Source: Anagrus nilaparvatae
Taxonomy: Eukaryota > Arthropoda > Insecta > Hymenoptera > Mymaridae
Assembly: GCA_022575985.1 (NCBI GenBank)
Contig: JAKSXM010000269.1
Coordinates: 3,162,001 to 3,226,000, forward strand
Direction of reading: 5' to 3'
Length of the DNA stretch: 64,000 nucleotides
The position numbers and the translations under genes are program-made. Position 1 is the stretch's first letter. Every line of letters starts with the position of its first letter. Below, piece after piece: positions 33,890-45,811 of the stretch. The notes beneath the pieces were generated by a model. The model saw only the letters and a list, made by a program, of their open reading frames with translations, searched no databases and had not been told where the DNA came from.

Positions 33890-35240
33890 CTTACAACATA
33901 ATTATACACTAACACTAACATATACACAATATATACAATTCGGACCATTCTCACGGCTTAATTTTACATCATAAATTTGAAATTATAAAAAAGTTTAAAA
34001 AATATTTAATAAATAAGAAATTAAAAAGATCTAATATTTAAAAGGTTAAATAGCTCTAAATCTAAATATATACAATCTAAATATATACAATCTAAATATA
34101 TACAATTTTAATAAATTAAAGGTATAAAATTTGGCGCAAATTTTTGGCGCAAATCACAAAGATTGTGCGCGTGCGCCAAAATAATAAGAAGTCTACTTTG
34201 TTATCGCTCTTTACTTTAAATAAATTAAGGTGTTTAAAAAATTTTTTTTTTATTTCTGGTATCATAATTAACTTCAGAAATAAACTGTGTATCAAGTGAT
34301 ATAAAAATTTCTTTAATATTCATATAGTGCACATGGCAAATTTCGTGGTAAAAAACTATCAAAAGATAACCTTACTTTTAACGCTAATTTTTGGCGCAAT
34401 TCCTATTTACACAGTGAAATTGTTGCGTACTTTAATGCTTTTGACTACAAGCTATAAATGTAAAATAAAATTTGAGATATCATCGAATATAAGGAGTTTT
34501 AGCCTGTGAAAAGTTTTTAAACCAAAAATTTTTGTAAAATTTATTATTGCTAAATTTTTGTATTATAGTATTGTAAAACTCGAAGAAATTTCTACATTAT
34601 CAGCAGGTGATTCTATAGAATTACACATATAAATCAAGGTCAACAAAAAACTAATCTCAAATTCTACTTGTATATGTCATATATGTACATCAATTCCTTT
34701 TACACGCATAATTTCATCAAGAATATAATGGTAAACACAGCAAGGTGTGATCAATTTAAATACTCTCATCACAACGACAGGCCAAGAAATAAACAAGATC
34801 GAAGAAATTTCTTGAAAATTTAAATATTTTCTTTCTCTTTTTACATTTTATGTTTAATCGTTAAATATCTATGTAAATTTTATAATATCTATTTATAGAA
34901 ATATTTTTATCAATTTTATAAGACAATAATCGGCTACTCTTACCTCCCTCTTTATTTCCTCCCCTCTTCTTTATACTACGAGTCCCTTTGAATCTATTTG
35001 CAACCTCCGTAAGAATGCTAAACCCTGTCCCTCTCCCCTATTGTCTTATGAAATTCATTAATTTTTCTAGCTAATTCTGTATATAATGTATATTATACTT
35101 TATACAATTTATATTATATCAAAATATTTAGTCTTTATACTTTAAAATTATTATTATATTACACTGCGCACACGCATTTTTCTGTAAACAATATGTAATT
35201 CTAAATTTTGTACAACCCTGTACGATAATCTACTTAATAA
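33388..35240. other. AT-rich, intron-like sequence
   Basis: Contains a (CT)n microsatellite, three copies of TCTAAATATATACAA at 34061-34108, and paired 'tttggcgcaaat' strings near 34130-34155. At 34930-35050 there is a pyrimidine-rich patch. No further exon was recognised. Confidence 0.35.
33836..33890. repeat. (CT)n microsatellite
   Basis: About 21 uninterrupted CT units followed by TTTCTCTTC. Confidence 0.95.
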
Positions 35241-35267
35241 AAAAAAAAAAAAAAAAAAAAAAAAATT
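35236..35267 (+). repeat. Poly(A) tract after AATAAA-like sequence
   Basis: A run of about 28 A follows 'ctacttaat'. It could be the tail of a retroposed element on the plus strand; no body was recognised upstream. Confidence 0.5.
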
Positions 35268-35408
35268 ATTTAACATTTTACTATACATTTTTACTTTATT
35301 TACAAATGAAAACTACAGAGCATATTTGCCCAGTTAAATTTTTATTAGTTTTATAAAAATTTATTCATTAACTTGAGTATGTGATTTACCACTGTACATA
35401 CAGCCAAT

Positions 35409-35944
35409 TTATTTTAATAAATTAAATTGTTTTAAAGTTTGAAGAAAAAGTTTACTCATATCAGACCCAGAATATTGTTTTTTGGCTGAAATTAAATTCA
35501 GTGCAGTCGATTTTAACTGCCAATTTTTATCTATAAAATGCCCAGTTAATCCATAATAATGATCAAGATTTCTAAATGACCATCCATCAAAAGTAAAACT
35601 GATTTTGGATAAGTTTTCCTGCAAATACCCCAATTAACTATTTTGTGTTCTTCAATAGTATGTTCACGTAATTTTTATTGATGTGATAAATTTTTTGGAG
35701 GATTTTGTAGATAAACTTTATTAAGAGACTTATCAAAAAAATTTAATGGCAAATTGTTACCAGCTATAAACAGAACATTTTTTCTTTTATTTTCTAACAA
35801 CCCAAAATCAGTATGACATTTTTGAAGATGAGTTCTCAAACTTTTAGTATTATGCCCAGTCATCTTAAATCCAATTTTAAATTCCCCTTTATCATTTTTA
35901 ACACAGGTCAAACAAAATTCATATTTGATATTTTTAATATACAT
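35409..35944 (-). pseudogene. hAT transposase fragments (BED finger and core start)
   Basis: Two minus-strand frames lie in the order expected of a hAT protein. The first (35675-35944) has Cys-x2-Cys followed by His-Leu-Gln-Lys-Cys-His, a BED-type zinc finger that binds element ends. The second (35409-35633) has Phe-Thr-Phe-Asp-Gly-Trp-Ser and, further on, Thr-Gly-His-Phe-Ile-Asp-Lys-Asn-Trp-Gln-Leu-Lys-Ser, matching the segment around the first catalytic Asp in hAT transposases (usually Thr-x-Asp-Gly-Trp, then His-Phe-Ile-Asp-x-x-Trp). A frame change or loss separates them and the rest of the protein is missing, so it is dead. Confidence 0.75.
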
Positions 35945-36019
35945 AATTTCATAATAACTGGCATATAAACTTCTGCCTTTTGGAGAAGATATTTCTGGTA
36001 AAAATTTTTTAAAAATTTA

Positions 36020-36185
36020 CGAGGCAAAACGAGGCGAGACGAGGCGAGGCGAGGCGAGAACGAGGTTTTGAAAATTTGAATCTCGGGCTCGCCTCGGTTT
36101 AACGAGGTTTTAAAATTTTCAATCTCGCCTCGTTCTCGCCTCACCTCGCCTCGTATCGAACGAGGTTGCCTCGGTACCTCGTAAC
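36020..36185. repeat. GAGGC-rich inverted tandem repeat beside the hAT remnant
   Basis: Short units (GAGGCGA, GAGACGAGGC) run one way at 36020-36065 and inverted (CTCGCCTCG) at 36120-36165, around 'aacgaggttttgaaaattt'. It lies just upstream of the hAT coding remnant and may be its subterminal region. Confidence 0.6.
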
Positions 36186-36189
36186 AGGT

Positions 36190-37100
36190 CTACGAAGACC
36201 GAGATTGTCCTATTCACCCGTAAACATATTGAGACCATCATACCAATATATATTGGGGAGGACAGGATAGAAACGAAGGATTACTTAAAATAGCTGTTGG
36301 ACACGAAACTGACTTTAAAGGCGCAGATTATGAGAAGCACGGAGAAGGCTGCCAGGCTCACTGCTGCGTTAAACAGGCTCATGCGAAACACATGCGGACT
36401 TAAGACTGGAAAGCGAAGGCTGCTTATGTCGATCACACACTCCATACTCCTGTATGGTGCAGAAGTATAGACTGGCTGCCTAAAGAAGTTTACTTATGCG
36501 TCTAAGCCTACAAGCGTCCAGAGGCAAGGAGGTTTGCCTATTGCACAGTGTCCTTGGAGGCAGCTCTAGTCATCGCCGGGGAAATATCAATAGATCTGCT
36601 GGCTCTCGAGAGAAATTATATCTATCTGAACAAAGAGAGGAAAGGAATTGACCGTGCAAAGGTTACTTCCCGCCAGATCAGCCTAAGCGAGTGGCAGGAC
36701 CATTGGACCGACTACCCGTAGACCAAATAGACCAAGAGGTTGATAGGAGAGAAATCACCTTGGATAAATAGAGGGCATGGGGAAATTAATTATTTTTTTA
36801 CCCAATTCTTAAACGGACATGGGTTTTTTTGCTCCTACCTCTTTTGAATCCAAAAGAGAAATAGCGCTGAATGTATATACTGCCCTGGCAAAGAAGATAC
36901 GTCGGAACACACATTCTTCAAATGCGACAGATGGTCCATTAGAAAGTTTCAATTATAAACTAACATCGGCCAAATCACACCCGAGAATGTGGTTGGCCTA
37001 ATGCTTCGAAATGAAGAAGTATGGTCCAAAAGTAGCCAGTATGTGGAGTACATACACTGCACCAAAAAACCTGAAGTCCTTGAAGTCCAATTAGCCTAGT
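36190..37100 (+). pseudogene. LINE (R1/LOA-type) 3' ORF2 fragment
   Basis: Several frames give pieces of one protein in order. Early: Lys-Thr-Glu-Ile-Val-Leu-Phe-Thr-Arg-Lys and Lys-Leu-Thr-Leu-Lys (the end of the RT domain), then Thr-Ala-Ala-Leu-Asn-Arg-Leu-Met, and Ser-Ile-Leu-Leu-Tyr-Gly-Ala-Glu-Val. Late: Cys-Ile-Tyr-Cys…Asp-Thr-Ser-Glu-His-Thr-Phe-Phe-Lys-Cys-Asp-Arg-Trp, the Cys-Cys-His-Cys knuckle found after the RT in R1-related LINEs. Many stops and frameshifts. The 5' part is absent, as is usual for LINE copies. GC content stands above the surroundings. Confidence 0.8.
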
Positions 37101-37690
37101 ACAGGCTAATATTAAGACGTACTGTGGTTATCCGGATGACTGCAGGTGTTGCACTAACATACAATCATTCCTGCACTTACTCTTGATACCGCAATCAATC
37201 GAAGATGGTTTATTACATATGTAAGTATGAAAAATGTAAAAATAATCTAAACCAGACTAAAATCGACCCTTATTGGCCGAAGTAGAAAAAACTTTATGGC
37301 TATTTCAATGGTATTCCGATTGAAAAAAATTTTCAAAAAAAAAATGACAAAAGAGTTATTTTGGTTTTTCCAAAAACACGTTTTCCCATTTTCCGGAGTT
37401 TCTGGGGTTTTTCCGAAAAACTAATGGCAGAAATGGATTTACTGAAGGTTTCCCAACATATGTACACTTTCAGAATATTTTTTCAAACTGTTCTTTATCA
37501 TTTTTTAGCATTTTCCCAAAAAGCACCAATGCTGATTGAGAGCCACCCAATTAGTTTGATTGGGCATAACTTGGGCTGATGAAGACCTAGAGGGCTGAAA
37601 ATTTCAGGATTTTCCTGTCTTAATGTCATAAAAACATGGGAAAATTTGAGGCTGATCCGACAACCCCACCTGTCAACCATTGCTGTTTTG
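37101..37690. other. Repeat-like sequence, unassigned
   Basis: Contains phrases such as 'ttttccaaaaacacg' and 'gattgggcataacttggg'. Short overlapping frames of 60-72 codons on both strands have no motif. Probably part of an unrecognised element. Confidence 0.3.
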
Positions 37691-37779
37691 ACAAAGAAAG
37701 ACTCGTATAATAATATATAATTTTTAATTAATATAATTTTTTCAAAATTTTTTTCTTAAAATTAAAAAAAAATTAAATT

Positions 37780-38234
37780 AAATTAAACTGCAATATATAC
37801 ATTTTTTAGTTATTGTAATACCTCATTTAATTCTGTTAAAGTACTAATATCTAAAAATATGGTTTTTACTCAATATTTCGGATCAGATGCATAATTTTTT
37901 AAAAAATTTTTTCTTAAAATTTTTTGCATAAAATAATAAAAAAAACAACAAATATTTTTTCTTTTTGGAAGTAGTACCTAAATTTTTCCTATGAAAGTAC
38001 CATTATCTGAAAATATGGTTATTACTCGATATCTCCAATTTGACACTTAATTTTTTTAAATTTTTTTTCTCAAAACTTTTAGCATAAAAAAAAACAGCAA
38101 TATTTTTTCCTTTTTATTTTTATTATTATTATTGCGTTTATTTGTCAAAAAAAATTTGGTACATTCATTATATACAATCTTAGTAAATTCTTTGAATACA
38201 TAATTAATATTTGGTAAACACTTAATTAAATAAA
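37780..38234 (+). repeat. ~150-bp repeat ('aaaatatggtttttactcaatat' type), plus copies
   Basis: Diverged units share 'aaaatatggttattactcg', 'ttttttctcaaaa' and 'gcataaaa'. Related blocks: 40190-40400 and 63590-63750 (same sense) and 46360-46860 (inverted). Confidence 0.65.
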
Positions 38235-39096
38235 ATCAAGCCAAAGCGTTAGCTTTGGATTTATGGGATTGAGGGGGGGCGGTCACGCGACCCTCCATCG
38301 CAAGCAAAAGCTAGCTTTGCTTATATATATCTCTTTTTTTTCTCTCACTCTATATTCCTTGCTTCTAAGTGAGAGGGACATATTTTTACATATAACTCAC
38401 GATCGGAGAAGGCTGAGATATCGAAATATCGAAATTTTGGTTTGACTTACGTTTTTTTAATCGCATTTTTGCGATTTATCGCATTTTTCATCTGACTTAC
38501 GTTTTTTATATCGCATTTATGCGATGTATCGCAGCCAATATTGAAATCTCGATTTACTGCGATTAATTAAAGGGAATCTTTTCAATTTTTTGATCCAGTA
38601 GTTATAAGTAAAGAAGAGGTATCCTGATAATTTTTACATATATACTGTGACATTATATTTAAATTATAATGAATGGGGATTTTTATTCGATTCTGTTATT
38701 AAGTAATAATAACGCAAGAGTTAGTACAAAAATATATCGGTACATGAATTCCTTAAAATATTTTGAATTTTGTATATCCAAATGTATTAGGAGAACATGA
38801 ATAAAAATAGATATTTAAAAACGGGCCCGTACAGTCGTAAAATAAAAAAAAATCACAGCTGTTTATAGTATAGATATAATTATGTAAATAAAATTCTCGC
38901 CGTGATACCGGATACGCGTATACGCTCGCATATACATATATATACATATCAACTCTTATTGAATATTTGTCATTGCTTGAGGAATCTTAGTGCCCATAAT
39001 TTGGCAGCGTTTTTTATTCATTATTTATAGTTTTATTAAATGCTTCACATAATTTTTTTTTAAACCTTGCGACTGTTATGATATCTTTACTTACTT
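38235..39096 (+). repeat. Dispersed repeat, copy 1 (second at 62827-63920)
   Basis: Starts ATCAAGCCAAAGCGTTAGC, then a GC-richer head with 'ggggggcggtcacgcgacc' and a TATATATA segment, then 'cgatatttcgatatctcag' type motifs and paired 'atcgcattt.tgcgat' strings. About 97% identical to 62827 onward by eye. No protein recognised; the 60-codon frame near the start is shared by both copies but has no motif. Confidence 0.85.
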
Positions 39097-39758
39097 TACT
39101 TACTTTTGAAAAAGTATAATATTTTATGGGATTGACACTATATTTTCCTTGCGAATTTTCTGTTATATTTTTTTAAGGATTTTTCAAATTAGGCTAAAGA
39201 ATTTATTCATATCTAGAATTAGCCTGGGATGTCTATTTTTTTTTTAAATATATTTTTTCAAATAAGTCTAAAGAATTTATTGATATCTTGGATTAGCCTG
39301 GGATTCCTAAGATTTTTTTATACATTAGACATCTCAAATTTACGTTACACCTTTTGTTCCTTTTTTTCTATCCCTGCTGGGTCTGTAAGCCAATATTTTT
39401 AATTTAAAAAATAATTTTTAAGTTTTAGCATTTTGATAATATTCATTATGTATAATTTAATTATTGCCTTACGGATCCGGCAGGGATAGAAAAAAAGGAA
39501 CAAAAGGTGTAACGTAAATTTGAGATGTCTAATGTATAAAAAAATCTTAGGAATCCCAGGCTAATCCAAGATATCAATAAATTCTTTAGACTTATTTGAA
39601 AAAATATATTTAAAGAAATAGACATCCCAGGCTAATTCTAGATATGAATAAATTCTTTAGCCTAATTTGAAAAATCCTTAAAAAAATATAACAGAAAATT
39701 CGCAAGGAAAATATAGTGTCAATCCCATAAAATATTATACTTTTTCAAAAGTAAGTAA
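39097..39758. repeat. 660-bp palindrome at the end of the dispersed repeat
   Basis: Arms begin TTACTTACTTTTGAAAAAG and end with the complement. The inner parts share 'gaatttattcatatctagaa' and 'aaaaaaaggaacaaaagg'. The second copy (63920-64000) enters the same palindrome and is cut by the window end, so it belongs to the dispersed unit. Confidence 0.85.
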
Positions 39759-39831
39759 TTATTTATATACAAAATTTAGTAAACTTGTTATGTAAATGTT
39801 ATATTGTATAATTATATGCGTGTGTTTGTGT

Positions 39832-39985
39832 GTTAGAATACACGCCCTCTGCTATACAGAACTGACATCGTTACAGCAGTGTTCCTTTAGAACTCAAGCT
39901 GTACGCTTCTTATTATTAAAGCGTTGTTGTTAACTAATTAGCTTGTGTTATCATTATTTATCCATAACCAACACCATTATCCTTC
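39832..39985 (+). repeat. LTR-like remnant related to 23390-23740
   Basis: 'aaagcgttgttgttaacta…' to 'aaccaacaccattatcc' resembles the end of the LTR-like segment at 23600-23700. Too short to classify. Confidence 0.35.
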
Positions 39986-40057
39986 AAAACTCTTTAAATA
40001 TATAATTGATAAAAATAAAATATTTAACATTTAATAATTTGATTTTATATACATAGT

Positions 40058-40168
40058 AAAATAAATAAGGTAAATAAAAAATAAAAAAATAAGGTAAATA
40101 AATAAGGTAAAATAAATAAGGTAAAAAAAATAAGGTAAATAAGGTAAATAATACCTCATTGTTTCGGT
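40058..40168. repeat. AATAAGGTAAAT microsatellite
   Basis: About nine degenerate units of 9-12 bases built on 'aaataaggt'. The open frame across it is a low-complexity artefact. Confidence 0.85.
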
Positions 40169-40189
40169 GGAAGAACTAGGTTTAGAAAT

Positions 40190-40400
40190 ATCCTTTATAG
40201 ACAATGTTTTGGATCTGAACTTAATTTTTTCAAAATTTTTTGCATAAAAAAATAAAAACAATAGCAATATTTTTTTCTATTTGAACTTATTACCTAATTT
40301 ATTTATATAAAAGTACTAATATTTGAAAATATTGTTTTTACTCGATATCTCAAATTTTTTGAAAATTTTTTTCTCAAATAATGATTAAAAATTCTCAAAT
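40190..40400 (+). repeat. ~150-bp repeat, further units
   Basis: Shares 'aaaatattgtttttactcg' and 'ttttttctcaaa' with 37780-38234 and 46360-46860. Confidence 0.6.
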
Positions 40401-40639
40401 ATATTCATTTTACAAATAATAATCTTATATCCTTTGTATAAGTATAAAATAAGTAATGAAATATGTCTTACAAGTATTTGCAAGTCAAATTGAAAATAAA
40501 AAAATTAAATAATTTAAGTATATCGTGGATTGTTCGGTATGTAAATAATGTTGAATGAATGGAAATAATAAATAATGAAAATATATATGAAATGAATAAT
40601 AACTGCACCAAAACTGTAAATATAATTTATTAAACTATG

Positions 40640-41040
40640 AAAAAAAAATATTGAGTAGCTAGACGGAGAAACTAAATTGTTTCAGAATTCCCACTTTTTA
40701 AAGTGGATGCAATTTTTTTCCTTCAAAAATTAATAATAATACAGGCTACTAAAGTTTTCAGATTGCTAATAAAATACCGAAAGCGCATACACGCTTACAA
40801 TAAATAATTACATAATTCTCTGCTACATGAATAATCATTTACAAGATGCACTGCAAGAAACTTATGAATAACAAAAAAAAATAGATATCGAGTATCTAGA
40901 CGGAGAAATCAAATAAATTCTTAATTCGCGATTTCTAAAGTGCATGCAATTTTTCTTTTGTTCAAAAATAAATATTAATATAAGCTACTAATGTTCTCAG
41001 ATTGCTAATAAAATAGGGAAAACGCCAATGTGCGTACAAT
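40640..41040 (+). repeat. ~250-bp direct duplication
   Basis: 'ctagacggagaaa' through 'cagattgctaataaaata' occurs at about 40660-40772 and again at 40910-41015. Confidence 0.75.
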
Positions 41041-41310
41041 GTATTTACGATGATAACATAATTAATCATATACTTAAAGCCTTAATGAATTATTATGAAA
41101 TGAACTACTATGAAATGAATAATTACGAGATGAATAATTATGAAATGAGTTACTATGAAATAAGAAGCTTACAAAATAGTTTTCCTCCCATTCTCCAAAT
41201 GAAAGTTCACTGATTTAACATTAACCGAGATAACTGACTCTGAAGTTCGGACAACTCCGAAAGAAATGGTCCAGGAAAATATAGAGAATCAGATACAAAC
41301 GAAAAAATAG
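41028..41310 (+). pseudogene. Low-complexity frame followed by a coding-like tail
   Basis: A 61-codon frame holds four to five units of a 15-base repeat (41086-41160) giving Asn-Tyr-Tyr-Glu-Met repeats. After a frame change near 41213 another frame reads Thr-Glu-Ile-Thr-Asp-Ser-Glu-Val-Arg-Thr and ends at TAG 41308. The mixed composition of the tail looks coding but I recognise no family. Confidence 0.3.
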
Positions 41311-41611
41311 TTCATAAGTAAAAGAAATTTTGTTTAACGGTTAGTGATTAGATAACATAATTTGCAATTGATGAATTTTAAAGGTTATAGTGACAATAAC
41401 TAAAAGAATTTTTAATCAATTACAGATTTTAAAAGCTAGACATTCCACGATATAACTTATAGCATATACATATAAATCTAATAAGGATCTTCTTTTAATC
41501 ATAACATTATAACATTTAAATAATTATTTTCTAAAAAAAAAGTTCAATTTTCTTAAATAAAATAATGCAATACCTTAGTCTCATCAAAATTTGAAAAAAA
41601 TAAAATCTCTT
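41311..41611. other. AT-rich spacer
   Basis: Nothing recognised. Confidence 0.3.
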
Positions 41612-41784
41612 TTAAGGTTGAATCAGGTGGGTAGAAATAACATTTTTTGGGTATAAATTTCTGGAGATTGAAACTTCTGGAATGTTTAATATTTTTAGTC
41701 ATTGATCATGTTATGTGTCCCTTAAAATTAAAAAAAAAAATTTTTAAATTTATTGACTACAGACGGAGATATTAGCGCTTGAAA

Positions 41785-42125
41785 TTTCATTAATTTTTGA
41801 GGTACTTAATTAATTAAGACTTTTTTATAAATAATCTAATTTTAAAAATCTTTGAATATAATATTTAGGACATTATTTAGCATTGATTCACTAAAAAATA
41901 TCTTAATTTTTAACAATAATGTGAAATATATTTCAAGTTTTTTGATTTTTGGCCTAACCTAAATTTTTCAAAAAGTCAATTTATTCGCGGCGAAATGTAG
42001 AAAATCAAAATTTTTTTTAGTGAATCGATGCTAAATGATGTCCTAAATATTATATTCAAAGATTTTAAAATCAGATTCTTTATAAAAAAGTCTTGATTAA
42101 TTAAGAACCTCAAAAATTAGTGAAA
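41785..42125. mobile_element. ~340-bp fold-back insert in one arm
   Basis: Inverted ends 'tttcattaatttttgagg' and 'cctcaaaaattagtgaaa'; 'tagcattgattcacta' and 'tagtgaatcgatgcta' are also inverted. The opposite arm (about 45447-45460) reads 'gcctttcaagcgc' without it, so the insertion is later than the palindrome. Target duplication could be GAAA, but the ends overlap it. Confidence 0.65.
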
Positions 42126-42947
42126 GGCTATTGCCGGATAAATATAGTGATTTGGCCCCCCTCCCCAATCTCAAAAAAATTATTTGCATCCGAAAAATAT
42201 TATAAAAACTAACTGATCGCCGTTGGAATTAGCTTCCTAGCCCATATTAGGCGCCCTTAAACCTTAAAAAACCTTAAAAATCGTGTTTTTTGCGTTTTTT
42301 TTTTGTTTCTCCGCACTGTGATGAGCTACTAATCTGAAAGTTGCGTAGAAAAAAAGGGCACAGAGTGTATTTTCAATCTTCATTGGTTTTAGACCTTTAA
42401 GACCATTTTAAGACCCCGAAAATTTATTTTTAATTTTCGAAAAATTGGTTTTTTGAGCATAAAAAAAAATAACCAGCGTTAAATTTCTTCAAACTGACCT
42501 AAAAAGTTGAAAAAAAGTATATTTTACTGATATCAGTCTTGTCCTAGAGGGGGAGCTCATCTCCACACCTTCAAAACTCAAAAAACGCGTTTTTTTGCCT
42601 CTACACGATTAAAATGCAATAGAATTGCAAAAATTCGTTTTGGAACCTCCCTAAATCTTTTTGAGCATCTATTTATACGTTTTAACTAAAATATATTTCA
42701 TTAATTATTGTTTTTAGACCCTTATGACCACTCAAGACCACCTTAAGAGCCCAAAAATTGATTTTACATTTTCGAAAAAAAAGTTTTTTTGAAATTAAAA
42801 AATTATACCTGCCTTTAATTCTTTCAAATTGGACTAAAAAGGCAAAGAAAATTATTTTTTAACGATATCAGTCCTGTCCTGGAGGGGGAGCTCATCCCCA
42901 CCCCTTGAAAACTCAAAAAACGCGTTTCTTTGACCCTACACGATTAA

Positions 42948-44616
42948 CCCATTAATTCCTAAGAAGAAACTGCATTTGACAGAGCTGTAAAACCTATTCC
43001 ATTTAGCATTTGACTCAAATTAGTAAAATAAAACACAAAAAAAATTTCAAAATGGCGGACATTTATAAATGGCGGACTAATATTGTTGCGGCCTATAGCT
43101 ATAAAATTATATTTTTCTATTTTTTCATGTTGAATATTCGCGGTAAATAATGTTTTACGTGATATTGTAATTATTTGATTTATTGGCCCCCCGTTTTAGG
43201 GCCCCTTCTCTCACGTTAAACTTTCACCGGTTCTATAAAACCGATTCATGCTCTCATTCTGTGGTCGCGTCGGCGGTCGCGCTCGTAAGACAATTTTAGT
43301 CATGCACCGCCCAGCGTATTAAACATAAAGTTATCATAGAACTAAAACAGTGCTTAAATTTAATTTAATTAATTCAAATTAATTCATTTTTCTTTAACGC
43401 CAGCGATCAATAACTATATTTATACAGTCCACTAATCTAACATTTAATTATTTGTATATAATACATTCAATAAGTGCGTTTTAATAATTATTTTATTATT
43501 TTAATCACGTATGAATTTATTTATAAACCCAAACCAATTTTCCTACAATTTCCCCAAATATTTCCTCCAAAATATTACAAATATGGTGGTCAGAAAAAAT
43601 TAAATTTTGATATTTTTTGATAAAAATTTGTGTGAATGGTATTTTTTTGGGTGCTAATTACGAATATATAGTTATTTATCAAAAATTTTTAAATGGCGGA
43701 ACCAATATGGCAGTTGCAAAACTCAAAATTTCGAGATTTTTGACGATTTTAAGCCTGAGCAGAAACTGTTAGTTATATAACCATAAAACCGGTTTCAGTT
43801 AGGGCATTTAAACATTTTATGTGAAAATATAATTTTTTTTTCGAAAAAAAATTCAAAATGGTAGATAAAGATGGCGGACACGAAAAACTAAATTTCGTTA
43901 TTTTTTGGTCAAAATTTGTGTACAGGGTATTTTTTGGATGCTCATTACGAAGGTCTATCTATTTTTCAAAAACTCAAAATGGCGGATCTAATGTGGCTAC
44001 TGAAAAATGCTAAATTTCGAGATTTTTGACGATTTTGAGCCTGAGAAGAAACTGTAAATAGTATAAGCGTAAAACCGGTTTTATTTAGGGCATTTAAACA
44101 TGTTATATGAAAAAATGAAAATTATTTATTAAAATTCAAAATGGCCGATCAATATAGCGGACACAGAAGAAACTTACAGTTTCTTCTTAATCTCGCCATT
44201 TTGAGTTTTTGAAAAATAGATAGATAAATAAATATTTTTTCACATTACATGTTTAGATGCCCTAAATGAAACCGGTTTTATGGTTATATAACTTACAGTT
44301 TCTGCTCAGGCTCAAAATCGTCAAAAATCTCGAAATATCGAGTTTTTCAACGACCATATTGGTTCCGCCATTTAAAAATTTTTGATAAATAACTATATAT
44401 TCGTAATTAGCACCCAAAAAATACCATTCACACAAATTTTTATCAAAAAATATCAAAATTTAATTTTTTCTGACCACCATATTAGTCCGCCATTTATAAA
44501 TGTCCGCCATTTTGAAATTTTTTTTGTGTTTTATTTTACTAATTTGAGTCAAATGCTCTAAATGGAATAGGTTTTACAGCTCTGTCAAATGCAGTTTCTT
44601 CTTAGGAATTAATGGG
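42948..44616. mobile_element. 1.67-kb TTAA-flanked palindrome at the centre of the larger one
   Basis: Begins CCCATTAATTCCTAAGAAG and ends with its complement, TTAA at 42944-42947 and 44617-44620. Arms repeat 'aaaatggcgga' and 'gtcaaaaatctcgaaa' blocks several times. As with 20268-21214, the flanking host is palindromic right up to the TTAA. Confidence 0.75.
43084..43579 (+). mobile_element. Solo LTR, 496 bp, with 5-bp target duplication
   Basis: Starts TGTTGCGGCC and ends ATATTACA, flanked by AATAT at 43079-43083 and 43580-43584. The opposite arm of the host palindrome (near 44470-44490) reads through as the empty site. It has TATAAAA near 43233 and GC-rich patches ('gtcgcgtcggcggtcgcgc'). 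TG…CA ends with a 5-bp duplication fit BEL/Pao or Gypsy; orientation is taken from the TATA box. Confidence 0.85.
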
Positions 44617-45811
44617 TTAATCGTGTAGGGTCAAAGAAACGCGTTTTTTTGAGTTTTCAAGGGGTGGGGATGAGCTCCCCCTCCAGGACAGGACTGATAT
44701 CGTTAAAAAATAATTTTCTTTGCCTTTTTAGTCCAATTTGAAAGAATTAAAGGCAGGTATAATTTTTTAATTTCAAAAAAACTGATTTTTCGAAAATGTA
44801 AAATCAATTTTTGGGCTCTTAAGGTGGTCTTGAGTGGTCATAAGGGTCTAAAAACAATAATTAATGAAATATATTTTAGTTAAAACGTATAAACAGATGC
44901 TCAAAAAGATTTAGGGAGGTTCCAAAACGAATTTTTGCAATTCTATTGCATTTTAATCGTGTAGAGGCAAAAAAACGCGTTTTTTGAGTTTTGAAGGTGT
45001 GGAGATGAGCTCCCCCTCTAGGACAAGACTGATATCAGTAAAATATACTTTTTTTCAACTTTTTAGGTCAGTTTGAAGAAATTTAACGCTGGTTATTTTT
45101 TTTTTATGCTCAAAAAAACCAATTTTTCGAAAATTAAAAATAAATTTTCGGGGTCTTAAAATGGTCTTAAAGGTCTAAAACCAATGAAGATTGAAAATAC
45201 ACTCTGTGCCCTTTTTTTCTACGCAACTTTCAGATTAGTAGCTCATCACAGTGCGGAGAAGACAAAAAAAAAAAACGCAAAAAAACACGATTTTTAAGGT
45301 TTTTTAAGGTTTAAGGGCGCCTAATATGGGCTAGGAAGCTAATTCCAACGGCGATCAGTTAGTTTTTATAATATTTTTCGGATGCAAATAATTTTTTTGA
45401 GATTGGGGAGGGGGGCCAAATCACTATATTTATCCGGCAATAGCCTTTCAAGCGCTAATATCTCCGTCAGTAGTCAATAAATTTTCAAAATTATTTTTTA
45501 ATTTTAAGGGACACATATCATGATCAATGGCTAAAAATATTAAACATTCCAGAAGTTTCGATCTCCAGAAATTTTTACTCAAAAAACGCTATTTCTATCC
45601 ACCTGATTCAACCTTAATTTAGAACCATTCATTTTCGAATTTAATAACATTTAGAGTTTTAAACAACTTTATTCAAGACAATATTGATTGAAATACTAAT
45701 TTTTTTTACATAAGTAAATATTACTTTCGGACTTGATTAAAAAAAAAAAAATATATACTGCCAAATAATTGGCACTACGGTTCCTCATTAACAATAACAA
45801 AATGTTTTTAA

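Larger units (their letters stand above)
41616..45613. mobile_element. 4.0-kb palindromic element flanked by TTAA
   Basis: Ends GGTTGAATCAGGTGG and CCACCTGATTCAACC, with TTAA at 41612-41615 and 45614-45617; sequence beyond is not palindromic, so the TTAA pair can be a true target duplication. Arms share 'gatgagctccccctc', 'gcgtttttgcctctacacg' type strings and 'gctaattccaacggcgatc'. Carries the inner TTAA palindrome 42948-44616, a solo LTR and an insert near 41785-42125 in the left arm only. No coding frame. Confidence 0.8.
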
